This document shows positions 17,979 through 25,282 of a DNA stretch of 42,992 nucleotides, piece by piece (positions within the stretch are counted from its first letter, which is position 1; each line of letters opens with the position of its first letter). The position numbers and the translations under genes were made by a program. The stretch comes from an uncultured Nesterenkonia sp. (GTDB taxonomy: Bacteria; Actinomycetota; Actinomycetes; Actinomycetales; Micrococcaceae): NCBI GenBank assembly GCA_946221825.1, contig CAMINA010000001.1, positions 1-42,992 on the forward strand. The letters are read 5' to 3'. The notes under the pieces were generated by a model. It did no database searches. It was not told the origin of the DNA and saw only the letters and a program-made list of their open reading frames with translations.

Positions 17979-20579
17979 GTGCCCACTCTGCTCGAACGGA
18001 TCCTCAAGACTGGGGATAAGAAGATCCTCAAGACGCTGCGCGGCTACGCCGACGCGGTCAACCTGCTCGAGGATGAGTTCAGGGAGCTCAGCGACGATGA
18101 GCTCCGCGCTGAGACCGACCGCTATAAGGAGCGCCTTGAGGGCGGCGAGTCGCTGAATTCGCTGCTGCCCGAGGCCTTCGCCGCTGTGCGGGAGGCGGCC
18201 GACCGCACGTTGGGTATGCGTCACTTCGACGTCCAGCTCATGGGCGGTGCTGCCCTGCACCTGGGCAAGATCGCGGAGATGGGCACCGGTGAGGGCAAGA
18301 CCCTGGTGGCCACGGCTCCGGCCTACCTCAACGCGCTCTCCGGCAAGGGTGTGCACGTCGTGACCGTCAACGACTACCTGGCCAAGTATCAGGCCGAGCT
18401 GATGGGCCGTGTCTTCCGCTTCCTGGGAATGGAGACCGGAGTCATCACCAACGGGATGCAGCCTTCTGAGCGCAAGAAGGCCTACGACGCCGACATCACC
18501 TACGGAACGAACAACGAGTTCGGCTTCGACTTCCTCCGCGACAACATGGCCCAGTCACTGGATGACCTGGTCCAGCGCGAGCACCACTACGCGATCATCG
18601 ATGAGATCGACTCCATCCTCATCGATGAGGCGCGGACCCCGCTGATCATCTCCGGGCAGGCCACCGGCGACATCTCCCGGTGGTACAACGACTTCGCCAC
18701 TCTGGTGACCCGTCTGACTCTGGACGAGGACTATGAGGTGGACGAGAAGAAGCGCACAGCGGGTGTCACCGAGTCCGGCATCGACAAGGTCGAGGACTAC
18801 CTGGGCATCGAGAATCTCTACGAGACCCAGAACACCACGCTGATCCAGTACCTGAACAACGCCATCCGAGCCAAGGAGCTCTACGTCCGGGACAAGGACT
18901 ACGTGGTGGTCAAGGGCGAAGTGCACATCGTCGATGAGCACACCGGCCGCATTCTGAAGGGCCGTCGCTACAACGAGGGGCTCCACCAGGCCATCGAGGC
19001 CAAGGAGAACGTCCGCATCAAGGCGGAGAACCAGACCCGCGCCACGGTGACCCTGCAGAACTACTTCCGCGGCTACGAGAAGATCTCCGGCATGACCGGT
19101 ACCGCCGAGACTGAGGCCGCCGAGTTCATGTCCACCTATAAGCTCCAGGTGGTCCCGATCCCGCCGAACCGCCCGCGTCAGCGGGAGGACCTCAATGACC
19201 TGGTCTACAAGAACGAGGTCGTGAAGTTCGACGCCGTCCTGAAGGACATCGTCAAGCGGCACAAGAAGGGCCAGCCCGTGCTGGTCGGCACCGAGTCGGT
19301 GGACAAGTCTGAGTACCTCTCCAAGCTGCTGGCCAAGGCCGGGGTGAAGCACGAGGTGCTCAACGCGAAGAACCACGAACGTGAGGCGGCCATCGTCGCC
19401 CAGGCCGGACGCAAGGGTGCGGTCACTGTGGCCACCAATATGGCCGGCCGCGGCACGGACATCATGCTCGGCGGCAACTCTGAGTTCAACGCCGTGCGTC
19501 AGATGGAGAAGCTCGGCCTGGACCCCGAGCGTGACGCCGAGGAGTACGAGGAGAAGTGGGACGAGGTCTTCGCCCAGGCCAAGGAGGAGGCCAAGGAGGA
19601 AGGCGATGAGGTCCGCGAACTCGGTGGCCTCTATGTGCTCGGCACGGAGCGCCACCAGTCCCGCCGGATCGACAACCAGCTGCGCGGCCGCTCCGGTCGT
19701 CAGGGGGATCCCGGCGAGTCCCGGTTCTACATCTCACTGACCGATGACCTGATGCGCCTGTTCAATCAGGCCGCCGCGGCTCGGATCATGAACTCCAAGG
19801 CCATGGACGATGAGATCCCAGTGGAGCACAAGTTCGTCTCTGGTGCGATCGCCAATGCGCAGCAGCAGCGCGAGGGGCAGAACACTGAGATCCGCAAGAA
19901 CGTCCTGAAGTACGACGACGTCATGAACCGCCAGCGTGAGGCGATCTACTCGGATCGTCGCCGCATCCTGGAGGGCAGCGACGTCCACGAGAAGGTCCAG
20001 CACTTCATCGAGGACGCTGTGGGTCTGATGATCAGCGAGAAGACCAACGCCCCCTCCTCTGAGGACTGGGATCTCGAGGGGCTCTGGGAGGAGCTGGAAT
20101 CGCTCTACCCGATCTCGCTGAGCATCGAGGACCTCGTCGAAGAGGCTGGCGGCGTGGACCAGCTGACCACCAAGCTGCTCAAGCGCGAGATCATCTCCGA
20201 CGCCAAGATCGCCTACGAGAAGAAGGAAGCAGAGATCGGCACGGAAAACCTCCGTCAGCTCGAGCGCCGCGTCCTCCTCTCGGTGATCGATGAGAAGTGG
20301 CAGGAGCACCTCTACGAGATGGACTACCTCAAGTCCGGCATCGGACTGCGTTCCATGGCTCAGCGTGACCCGCTGGTGGAGTACCAGCGCGAGGGCTACG
20401 AGCTGTTCCAGACGATGGCCGACAGCATCCGCGAGGACTCAGTGCGCTATCTGTTCAACGCCGAGGTCCAGGCGGTGCCTGAGGGCGGCGACGCGCCCTC
20501 CCTTCCCGGTGTGAAGGATGGGCGCCTGGCGGTCTCCTCCAATGGTGCCAAGCAGGAGACCAGCAGCACCTCAGCCTAG
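17979..20579 (+). CDS. secA: Preprotein translocase ATPase SecA
   Basis: The 866-residue motor that drives unfolded exported proteins through SecYEG. Walker A is MGTGEGKT (101-108), Walker B/DEAD-like IIDEIDSILIDEART (206-220), and the second nucleotide fold holds TNMAGRGTDI and RQGDPGESRFY. The preprotein cross-linking and helical scaffold regions are complete. The C-terminus ends in a short Ser/Thr-rich tail without the Cys-type zinc-binding (SecB) domain. GTG 17979 gives the standard N-terminus MPTLLERILKTGDKK. A TAGACT hexamer at 17933-17938 may be the -10 of its own promoter. The stop overlaps the end of the convergent DUF6459 gene by nine bases. Confidence 0.96.
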   Translation: MPTLLERILKTGDKKILKTLRGYADAVNLLEDEFRELSDDELRAETDRYKERLEGGESLNSLLPEAFAAVREAADRTLGMRHFDVQLMGGAALHLGKIAEMGTGEGKTLVATAPAYLNALSGKGVHVVTVNDYLAKYQAELMGRVFRFLGMETGVITNGMQPSERKKAYDADITYGTNNEFGFDFLRDNMAQSLDDLVQREHHYAIIDEIDSILIDEARTPLIISGQATGDISRWYNDFATLVTRLTLDEDYEVDEKKRTAGVTESGIDKVEDYLGIENLYETQNTTLIQYLNNAIRAKELYVRDKDYVVVKGEVHIVDEHTGRILKGRRYNEGLHQAIEAKENVRIKAENQTRATVTLQNYFRGYEKISGMTGTAETEAAEFMSTYKLQVVPIPPNRPRQREDLNDLVYKNEVVKFDAVLKDIVKRHKKGQPVLVGTESVDKSEYLSKLLAKAGVKHEVLNAKNHEREAAIVAQAGRKGAVTVATNMAGRGTDIMLGGNSEFNAVRQMEKLGLDPERDAEEYEEKWDEVFAQAKEEAKEEGDEVRELGGLYVLGTERHQSRRIDNQLRGRSGRQGDPGESRFYISLTDDLMRLFNQAAAARIMNSKAMDDEIPVEHKFVSGAIANAQQQREGQNTEIRKNVLKYDDVMNRQREAIYSDRRRILEGSDVHEKVQHFIEDAVGLMISEKTNAPSSEDWDLEGLWEELESLYPISLSIEDLVEEAGGVDQLTTKLLKREIISDAKIAYEKKEAEIGTENLRQLERRVLLSVIDEKWQEHLYEMDYLKSGIGLRSMAQRDPLVEYQREGYELFQTMADSIREDSVRYLFNAEVQAVPEGGDAPSLPGVKDGRLAVSSNGAKQETSSTSA

Positions 20580-21077
20580 TTCGAGGGCGACCACGCGCCA
20601 CCGGCGCCGATGGGCCTCCAGGCGCAGAGCGCAGGCCCGGACACGGTGTTCGTCCCCGAACACCACGGAGCATTCCCATACGCCCTGTGCCACCTTCACG
20701 GTCCGCACCTGGTGGAAGGCCAGGGGACGGGGAGCCTTGGGAGCCAGGTCCTGGGCCTCGTGGGTGAGTTCCACCCGCTCTCTGACCTTGCTGTAGACCT
20801 GTGCCTCCAGCCAGCGCTGCAGCTGGACCACCGGGCGAAGACCGGCCAACGCTTCCATCGTGGCCTGGCAGACGATCCGCGCAATGGCGTTGATCTGACG
20901 CTCCTCTTCGGCCGAGGTGGCCAGAGCAGAGGGACGTCGGCCATCCCCTCGGGCGCTGCTGGCAGCGACCACATCTGTGGGAGTGCTGCTGCGCAGATCG
21001 CTGGCCAGCTCCCCCTCACGCTGCAGACGGAAGGTGCTTCTGGCGCGGATCAGCGGCGCTGGAGTGGTGACTGTCAT
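20571..21077 (-). CDS. DUF6459 (Rv3235-like) protein
   Basis: A 168-residue protein of the actinobacterial family often encoded beside secA, here recognised by the C-terminal domain (NAIARIVCQATMEALAG, then RTVKVAQGVWECSVVFGD and RVRACALRLE). ATG 21077 was chosen because GAGGAGAG precedes it; longer in-frame starts have no ribosome site and would enter the LysM gene. The family has no proven function; the fold of the conserved part, alternating beta strands after a helix, resembles small regulatory or adaptor domains. It lies 47 bases downstream of the LysM gene on the same strand and converges on secA with a nine-base overlap. Confidence 0.72.
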   Translation of the reverse strand: MTVTTPAPLIRARSTFRLQREGELASDLRSSTPTDVVAASSARGDGRRPSALATSAEEERQINAIARIVCQATMEALAGLRPVVQLQRWLEAQVYSKVRERVELTHEAQDLAPKAPRPLAFHQVRTVKVAQGVWECSVVFGDEHRVRACALRLEAHRRRWRVVALELG

Positions 21078-21123
21078 GGGTCTCTCCTCATCAGGTGGGG
21101 GGGCAGGACCGAGCCGGCGAGGC

Positions 21124-21999
21124 TCATCGCGCTGCCGGTGGCTTGTCCAGGACGATGCCCGGAGCGAGAGTTCCGGGGTCATCGCCGATGGGGGCGGCAT
21201 TGAGTTCGTACCAGCGAGGCCACTCTCGGGCGATCTCCCAATCCGTGGCGCCCGGCCCCAGTTCAGCGGAGACCAACCCCCAGAGTGTGTCCCCCGGGCG
21301 TACAGTGATGCGGTCCTCCTCCCCAGGATCTGTGCGCTGACCTGCGCCCTGGTGGCGCTCGGCGGGGGCGGCTGGTGCGGTCGGGGTGAACAGCGGCGTC
21401 ATCGAGGCCTCCGTCTCGGCAGTGCTGGCAGGGTCGGTCGGGCTGGTGGGGCTGGCAGTGCTGGTAGGGCTGGTGGAGCTGATAGTGCTGATAGGACTGG
21501 CAGGGCTGGTCGTGATGAATGTGGGAGCGGGCGGAGCGTCCGCTGCGATGCCCTGGTCCGCGGGAGGCACGGCGTGAGCGAGGGCCGGAGAGGCTGCGAG
21601 TCCTCCCACAGCCAGGTGGGCGCTCAGCGTGACGATGAGAGTCCGTCGCATGAAGCTGGGGGAGAGGCTGTTGAACAGATGCTCTGCCCGCAGGGCACCC
21701 ACGCGGTGGGAGACCACCGCAGCTGCAGCCATCAGGACCGAGCCGAGGGTCAGCAGGGTGAGCAGAACCCCTCCCGCCACGGCGGCCAGCCCCATCACCT
21801 CATCCAGTGTCTGCAGGCTGCTGCGGCGCAGATCGGCGAAGCTCTGCGAGACCACCGCGCCGAGGGGTCCTGTGTTCGGGGCCGGGCCAGCGACCGTCGG
21901 CGCCAGGGCGCTGCCGCAGAGGATCAGGAGCGGCCCCGCGCTCAGTGTGATCACGGAGAGGCCGAGGTCCTGTCTTCGTGATGTCGATTCCTGATTCAT
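21124..21999 (-). CDS. Membrane protein with C-terminal LysM domain
   Basis: A 291-residue protein with three hydrophobic segments (about 14-38, 67-95 and 116-142), a Ser/Thr/Pro-rich spacer built of TSPTSPTS-like units, and a C-terminal LysM-type domain (about 230-288, beginning ITVRPGDTLWGLVSAELG). LysM domains bind the glycan strands of peptidoglycan, so the protein probably links membrane and wall. ATG 21999 is supported by a promoter (see 22007-22035) that would place the transcript start at or very near the ATG, explaining the missing Shine-Dalgarno. An alternative start at 22053 would put the promoter inside the gene. Confidence 0.78.
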   Translation of the reverse strand: MNQESTSRRQDLGLSVITLSAGPLLILCGSALAPTVAGPAPNTGPLGAVVSQSFADLRRSSLQTLDEVMGLAAVAGGVLLTLLTLGSVLMAAAAVVSHRVGALRAEHLFNSLSPSFMRRTLIVTLSAHLAVGGLAASPALAHAVPPADQGIAADAPPAPTFITTSPASPISTISSTSPTSTASPTSPTDPASTAETEASMTPLFTPTAPAAPAERHQGAGQRTDPGEEDRITVRPGDTLWGLVSAELGPGATDWEIAREWPRWYELNAAPIGDDPGTLAPGIVLDKPPAAR

Positions 22000-22002
22000 G
22001 CG

Positions 22003-22019
22003 TTTGATGCTATTTGATG
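22003..22019. repeat. Direct repeat TTTGATG x2, 10-base period
   Basis: TTTGATG occurs at 22003-22009 and 22013-22019, one helical turn apart, overlapping the -10 box of the LysM gene promoter. A related set of repeats lies before the BldC-type gene. Confidence 0.55.
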
Positions 22020-22035
22020 TCTTATGGTGCCGCAA
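22007..22035 (-). promoter_or_regulatory. LysM gene promoter, probably leaderless mRNA
   Basis: On the reverse strand TTGCGG (22035-22030) and TAGCAT (22012-22007) are separated by 17 bases. A transcript starting about seven bases after the -10 would begin at the ATG (21999). Confidence 0.55.
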
Positions 22036-22086
22036 GAGATTTTTTCGTCTCATCCCGCGGTGATGTCATCGGCCTAGGATGGGTGG

Positions 22087-22632
22087 ATGCGGTGGGAATC
22101 ACTCTTCGATGACATGGAGGCCTCGTTCGCGGCGGCGTCGGAGGCGGAGCTGGAATCCGAGATTGCCGAGGCTGTGCGGCTGGAGCGCTCCGCCCTGCGC
22201 TTTGCAGACCGCCTACGAGCCAGTCGTGGGACCGAGGTTCAGCTGCGGATGACCGGCGGGCGGAGAGTCAGCCTGACGGTGGGTGTCGTCGGGGAGGACT
22301 GGCTCTCCGGGGCGGAGGGGCCGCGTGAGGTCCTGATCCCTGCCGGTGCGGTCCAGTCAGCAGTGGGGCTCGCCCGCCGGGCGGAGGCTGAGAGCAGTCA
22401 CGCGCGAAGGCGGCTGGGTATCACGGCACCGCTGCGCCGGTTGGCAAGGGACAGGGCGCAGGTGGTGGTGCTCGGGGTGGAGGGAGTCTTGGCGGAAGGG
22501 CTTCTGCTGGAGGTCGGCCGGGATGTTGTGGAGGTTCTTCCGGCGCCTCGAGGGGAGATCCCGCGCAGACGCCCGGCGCGGGATGCGGTGACGGTTCCGC
22601 TCGCCGCAGTCGTGATGGTCAGCGGTGCCTGA
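22087..22632 (+). CDS. Conserved hypothetical protein
   Basis: A 181-residue soluble protein starting MRWESLFDDMEASFAAASEA. The first half is a charged helix (ESEIAEAVRLERSALRFADRL), followed by alternating beta strands (VQLRMTGGRRVSLTVGVVG, LSGAEGPREVLIPAGAV) and a short helix pair. Similar proteins are encoded beside secA, LysM and BldC-type genes in other Micrococcales, so the location is conserved, but I know of no function. It has no membrane segment, metal site or catalytic motif that I can see. It converges on the BldC-type gene with three bases between stop codons. Confidence 0.65.
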   Translation: MRWESLFDDMEASFAAASEAELESEIAEAVRLERSALRFADRLRASRGTEVQLRMTGGRRVSLTVGVVGEDWLSGAEGPREVLIPAGAVQSAVGLARRAEAESSHARRRLGITAPLRRLARDRAQVVVLGVEGVLAEGLLLEVGRDVVEVLPAPRGEIPRRRPARDAVTVPLAAVVMVSGA

Positions 22633-22635
22633 GGC

Positions 22636-22866
22636 TCAGCTGGTGGATGAGGTCTGATCCGCGGAGGTGTTCTGCGCCCGTGCTTCTCGCTGGATCGCGT
22701 ACTGGCGTTCGATGAATTCGTCGAGCTTGGCCTCTTCCACCCGCCACTGGCCGCGCCCACCGATCTGGATCCCCTCCAGCTCTCCGCTCTTGATGAGGGC
22801 GCGTGTCTGAGACATGGTGATGTTCAGGGCTTCGCAGACATCAGGCAGGGTGAGGAAGCGTCGCAC
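22636..22866 (-). CDS. BldC-type small DNA-binding protein (MerR-like helix-turn-helix)
   Basis: A 76-residue protein consisting almost only of a winged helix-turn-helix of the excisionase/MerR type: FLTLPDVCEALNITMSQTRA (helix-turn-helix, residues 4-23), LIKSGELEGIQIGGRGQWRV (wing) and KLDEFIERQYAIQREA. It is the length and pattern of Streptomyces BldC, a developmental regulator that binds DNA head-to-tail on AT-rich direct repeats. GTG 22866 has GGAGG six bases upstream. The three TCATTT repeats in its own promoter (22913-22940) suggest autoregulation. An excisionase role is unlikely, as no integrase is nearby. Confidence 0.85.
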   Translation of the reverse strand: MRRFLTLPDVCEALNITMSQTRALIKSGELEGIQIGGRGQWRVEEAKLDEFIERQYAIQREARAQNTSADQTSSTS

Positions 22867-22912
22867 GGGGGCCTCCGAAGGCGCGTCGCGGGTGTGATCA
22901 GCTATGACGTCC

Positions 22913-22940
22913 TCATTTTAGTGTCATTTGTTTTCATTTG
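22913..22940. promoter_or_regulatory. Phased AT-rich repeats upstream of the BldC-type gene
   Basis: TCATTT begins at 22913, 22924 and 22934, that is with 11- and 10-base periods, in the only AT-rich stretch around. On the reverse strand the first repeat overlaps a good -10 hexamer TAAAAT (22920-22915); a weak -35 (GTGCAA, 22943-22938) is 17 bases away. The layout fits an operator for a head-to-tail binding protein, possibly the gene's own product. Confidence 0.5.
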
Positions 22941-23046
22941 CACTTCCTGGATACTCTGACTCCAGACTCAGGGGCACTGAGTTTCTCGCCGCTGACGTTG
23001 GAAGAGGACTGTGCCTGATGAGGGGCATGGGGAATGGAGTCCACGG

Positions 23047-23796
23047 ATGAGCATGCCCACTGACGAGAGCCAGGAAGCCGCGGAACGTCTGCGCAGACCG
23101 GGTTGGAAGGACCCACGGCTGCTGGCGGGCGTGCTGATCGTTCTGCTCTCCGTCGCTGGAGTGACTGCTCTGGTCTCCTCTCAGGGTCGCACGGTTCCTG
23201 TCTACGCCGCGGATCGAGCCATGGCGGTAGGGGAACAGCTGCGTGAGGATGATCTGCGGATCGTCGAGGTCCGCATCGACGAGGTCTCGGATCAGTATCT
23301 CAGCGCCGAGCAGACGCCGGAGGCAGACCTGCAGTTCGTCGCCGTCGTCGATGAGGGCGAGCTCATCCCGCAGCGCGCCGTGGGGGTGTCAGACCCGCTG
23401 GGCCGCCAGGCAGTGACCCTGGAGGTGGAGCACGCCCTGGCCCAAGGCGTGGAGCCGGGCAGGGCCGTGGACCTCTGGGCGGTGCGCCAGGGGACGGTGG
23501 CCGAACAGGAAGAAGCCTCTCGGGCTGAGCAGCTCGTGGCGGCCGCCGAAGTCTCGGCGGTCAGCGAATCCTCCTCCACCTTCGGCTCCGCGACCGTCAT
23601 GACCGTGGAGCTCCTCATCGATCCTGACGACATGCCCGCCGTCCTGGAAGCACGCAGCTCGGCCGGGTCGCTCTCGATCATCCCCACCGGCGCAGATCCC
23701 GACAGCGCTGCCGATCCCGAAACCACAGAATCTGACAGTGCCGATCCCGACAGTGCCGATTCCGCCGACGGCACAGAGGCCGAGGAGACGGCATGA
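23047..23796 (+). CDS. SAF-domain membrane protein (CpaB/RcpC-like)
   Basis: A 249-residue protein with one N-terminal membrane helix (about 30-45, LLAGVLIVLLSVAGVTALV) and a periplasmic-side SAF/CpaB-like domain: VPVYAADRAMAVGEQLREDDLRIVEV, then GELIPQRAVG and the strand EPGRAVDLWAVRQG. The C-terminal 30 residues are Asp/Ser/Glu-rich repeats (DSADPDSADSAD). CpaB proteins belong to Flp/Tad pilus systems, but short SAF proteins also occur alone. ATG 23047 (GGAG about ten bases upstream) was preferred; GTG 23011 with AAGAGGA upstream is possible and would add 12 residues. It overlaps the CpaE-like gene in ATGA (23793-23796). Confidence 0.72.
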   Translation: MSMPTDESQEAAERLRRPGWKDPRLLAGVLIVLLSVAGVTALVSSQGRTVPVYAADRAMAVGEQLREDDLRIVEVRIDEVSDQYLSAEQTPEADLQFVAVVDEGELIPQRAVGVSDPLGRQAVTLEVEHALAQGVEPGRAVDLWAVRQGTVAEQEEASRAEQLVAAAEVSAVSESSSTFGSATVMTVELLIDPDDMPAVLEARSSAGSLSIIPTGADPDSAADPETTESDSADPDSADSADGTEAEETA

Positions 23797-25235
23797 GGCG
23801 CTGCCCAGTCATCACCACCGGCACGATAGAGACCGACCACATCGCTGCACTCGAAGGGCTGCAGGGCACAGTCACAGTGGACCGACGCTGTGCTGACCTC
23901 GCCGAACTGACAGCTGCTGCTGAGGCGATGCGAGCAGACGCCGCCTTGGTCATCGGAAGCACCACGGCGCTGACCGCCTCGCTGATCGACCGTCTGCAGG
24001 GGGCCGGACTGCGCGTCGTCGTGATCTCGGACGTCGAGGAGGAGCGGAACCGCCTGGCAGCCCTGGGTGTGTCCGCCCATCCCGACCACGTCGAGGTCAC
24101 CCGTCTAGCTGAGGCACTGATGGGTGCACCAGCCCTGCCCGCCGCGTCAGACTCTCCTGTGCAGGTGGACCGTGACGCACCCCGCGGGCCCGAAGGGCTC
24201 CCGCCGTCGAACGTGGACACACAGGCTTCAGCCTTCGCGCCCGAAGAGATCTCTGCGGCCGGGATCTCTGCAGCGGAGATCGTCGAGGAGGCGGAGCTCC
24301 AAGAGTCCTCCTTCGAAGACGGCGACGACGCCGACGACGCCGACGCGTCCGCAGAGGGCGAGGGGGAACCGATCCCGCAGGAAGGCATCACCGCAGTCTG
24401 GGGTGCCCATGGCAGTCCTGGCCGCACGACGGTTGCGGTCAACATGGCCGCCGAGCTCGCGGTCGCCGGCCACAGGGTCCTGCTCATCGACGCCGACACC
24501 ACAGCTTCCGGAGTGGTCACCCACCTCGGACTGCTCGAAGAGTCCGCGGGGCTGGCTCAGGCCTGCCGTCAGGCCGATCTCGGGCGCCTCGATGCGGCCC
24601 GACTGCGCCGGGCCAGCGCTGTCGCCGAGGTCCGAGGCAGCCGTATGCATCTGCTCACCGGCCTGCCCCGGGCCAGCCGGTGGCCGGAGCTGCGCAGCCG
24701 CGCGCTGCGCGACGTTCTTCAGTTGGCGAGGAACGAATACCCCTACGTCATCGTCGATGTTTCAGCCTCCGTGGAGCAGGACGAGGAGCTGACCTACGAC
24801 ACGGCGGCTCCCCAGCGGCACGCCGCCACGGTCTGTGCTCTGCAGGAGGCTGACCGCGTCCTGGCGCTGGGCACCTGCGACCCGGTCGGTTTCCCCCGTC
24901 TGGTCAAAGCGCTGGAACACATCCGTGACGATGTTCCCGAGGCGCCCGCCGCCGAAGCCCTGATCACCAAGGTCCGTCGCGGCGTCGTGGGGCGCTCGCC
25001 CCAGGAACAGCTGCGCAGCACCTGGCAGCGCTTCGGCCCAGGGGGAGGGCACCCGGCCTTTCTGCCGTGGGATGCGGAGTCCTGCGACGCCGCGCTGCTG
25101 CAGGGCCAGACTCTGGCGGAGGCCGCGCCGGATTCGGAGCTGCGGCGCCGTATCGCGGAACTGGCCGGCGTCGATGTGCGGACCAGAAGACGGCGGCGTC
25201 TGAGCCTGCGCAGGCGCGAATCCGCGTTAGGCTGA
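23793..25235 (+). CDS. CpaE/MinD-like P-loop ATPase
   Basis: A 480-residue protein with an N-terminal receiver-like region (1-about 110), an Ala/Glu/Asp-rich linker (110-205), and a C-terminal ATPase of the ParA/MinD superfamily (from ITAVWGAHGSPGRTTVAVNM). The deviant Walker A is GSPGRTT, and HRVLLIDADTTASGV holds the Walker A' aspartate region. CpaE-type proteins place Flp/Tad pilus machines at the pole; other relatives act in septum siting or gene transfer. The last 25 residues are very Arg-rich, which could bind nucleic acid or membrane. It is coupled to the SAF gene but no pilus gene is present. Confidence 0.75.
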   Translation: MRRCPVITTGTIETDHIAALEGLQGTVTVDRRCADLAELTAAAEAMRADAALVIGSTTALTASLIDRLQGAGLRVVVISDVEEERNRLAALGVSAHPDHVEVTRLAEALMGAPALPAASDSPVQVDRDAPRGPEGLPPSNVDTQASAFAPEEISAAGISAAEIVEEAELQESSFEDGDDADDADASAEGEGEPIPQEGITAVWGAHGSPGRTTVAVNMAAELAVAGHRVLLIDADTTASGVVTHLGLLEESAGLAQACRQADLGRLDAARLRRASAVAEVRGSRMHLLTGLPRASRWPELRSRALRDVLQLARNEYPYVIVDVSASVEQDEELTYDTAAPQRHAATVCALQEADRVLALGTCDPVGFPRLVKALEHIRDDVPEAPAAEALITKVRRGVVGRSPQEQLRSTWQRFGPGGGHPAFLPWDAESCDAALLQGQTLAEAAPDSELRRRIAELAGVDVRTRRRRRLSLRRRESALG

Positions 25236-25282
25236 GAGAGCAGAAGCAGCAACAGGTCTCGACGCGGAAAGAGCAGGCGCAC

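Noticed and set aside
25067..25282. A 72-residue N-terminal extension of the glutamate dehydrogenase
   Set aside because: It overlaps the CpaE-like gene in another frame, is Arg/Ala-rich and is not part of the enzyme family; ATG 25283 fits better.
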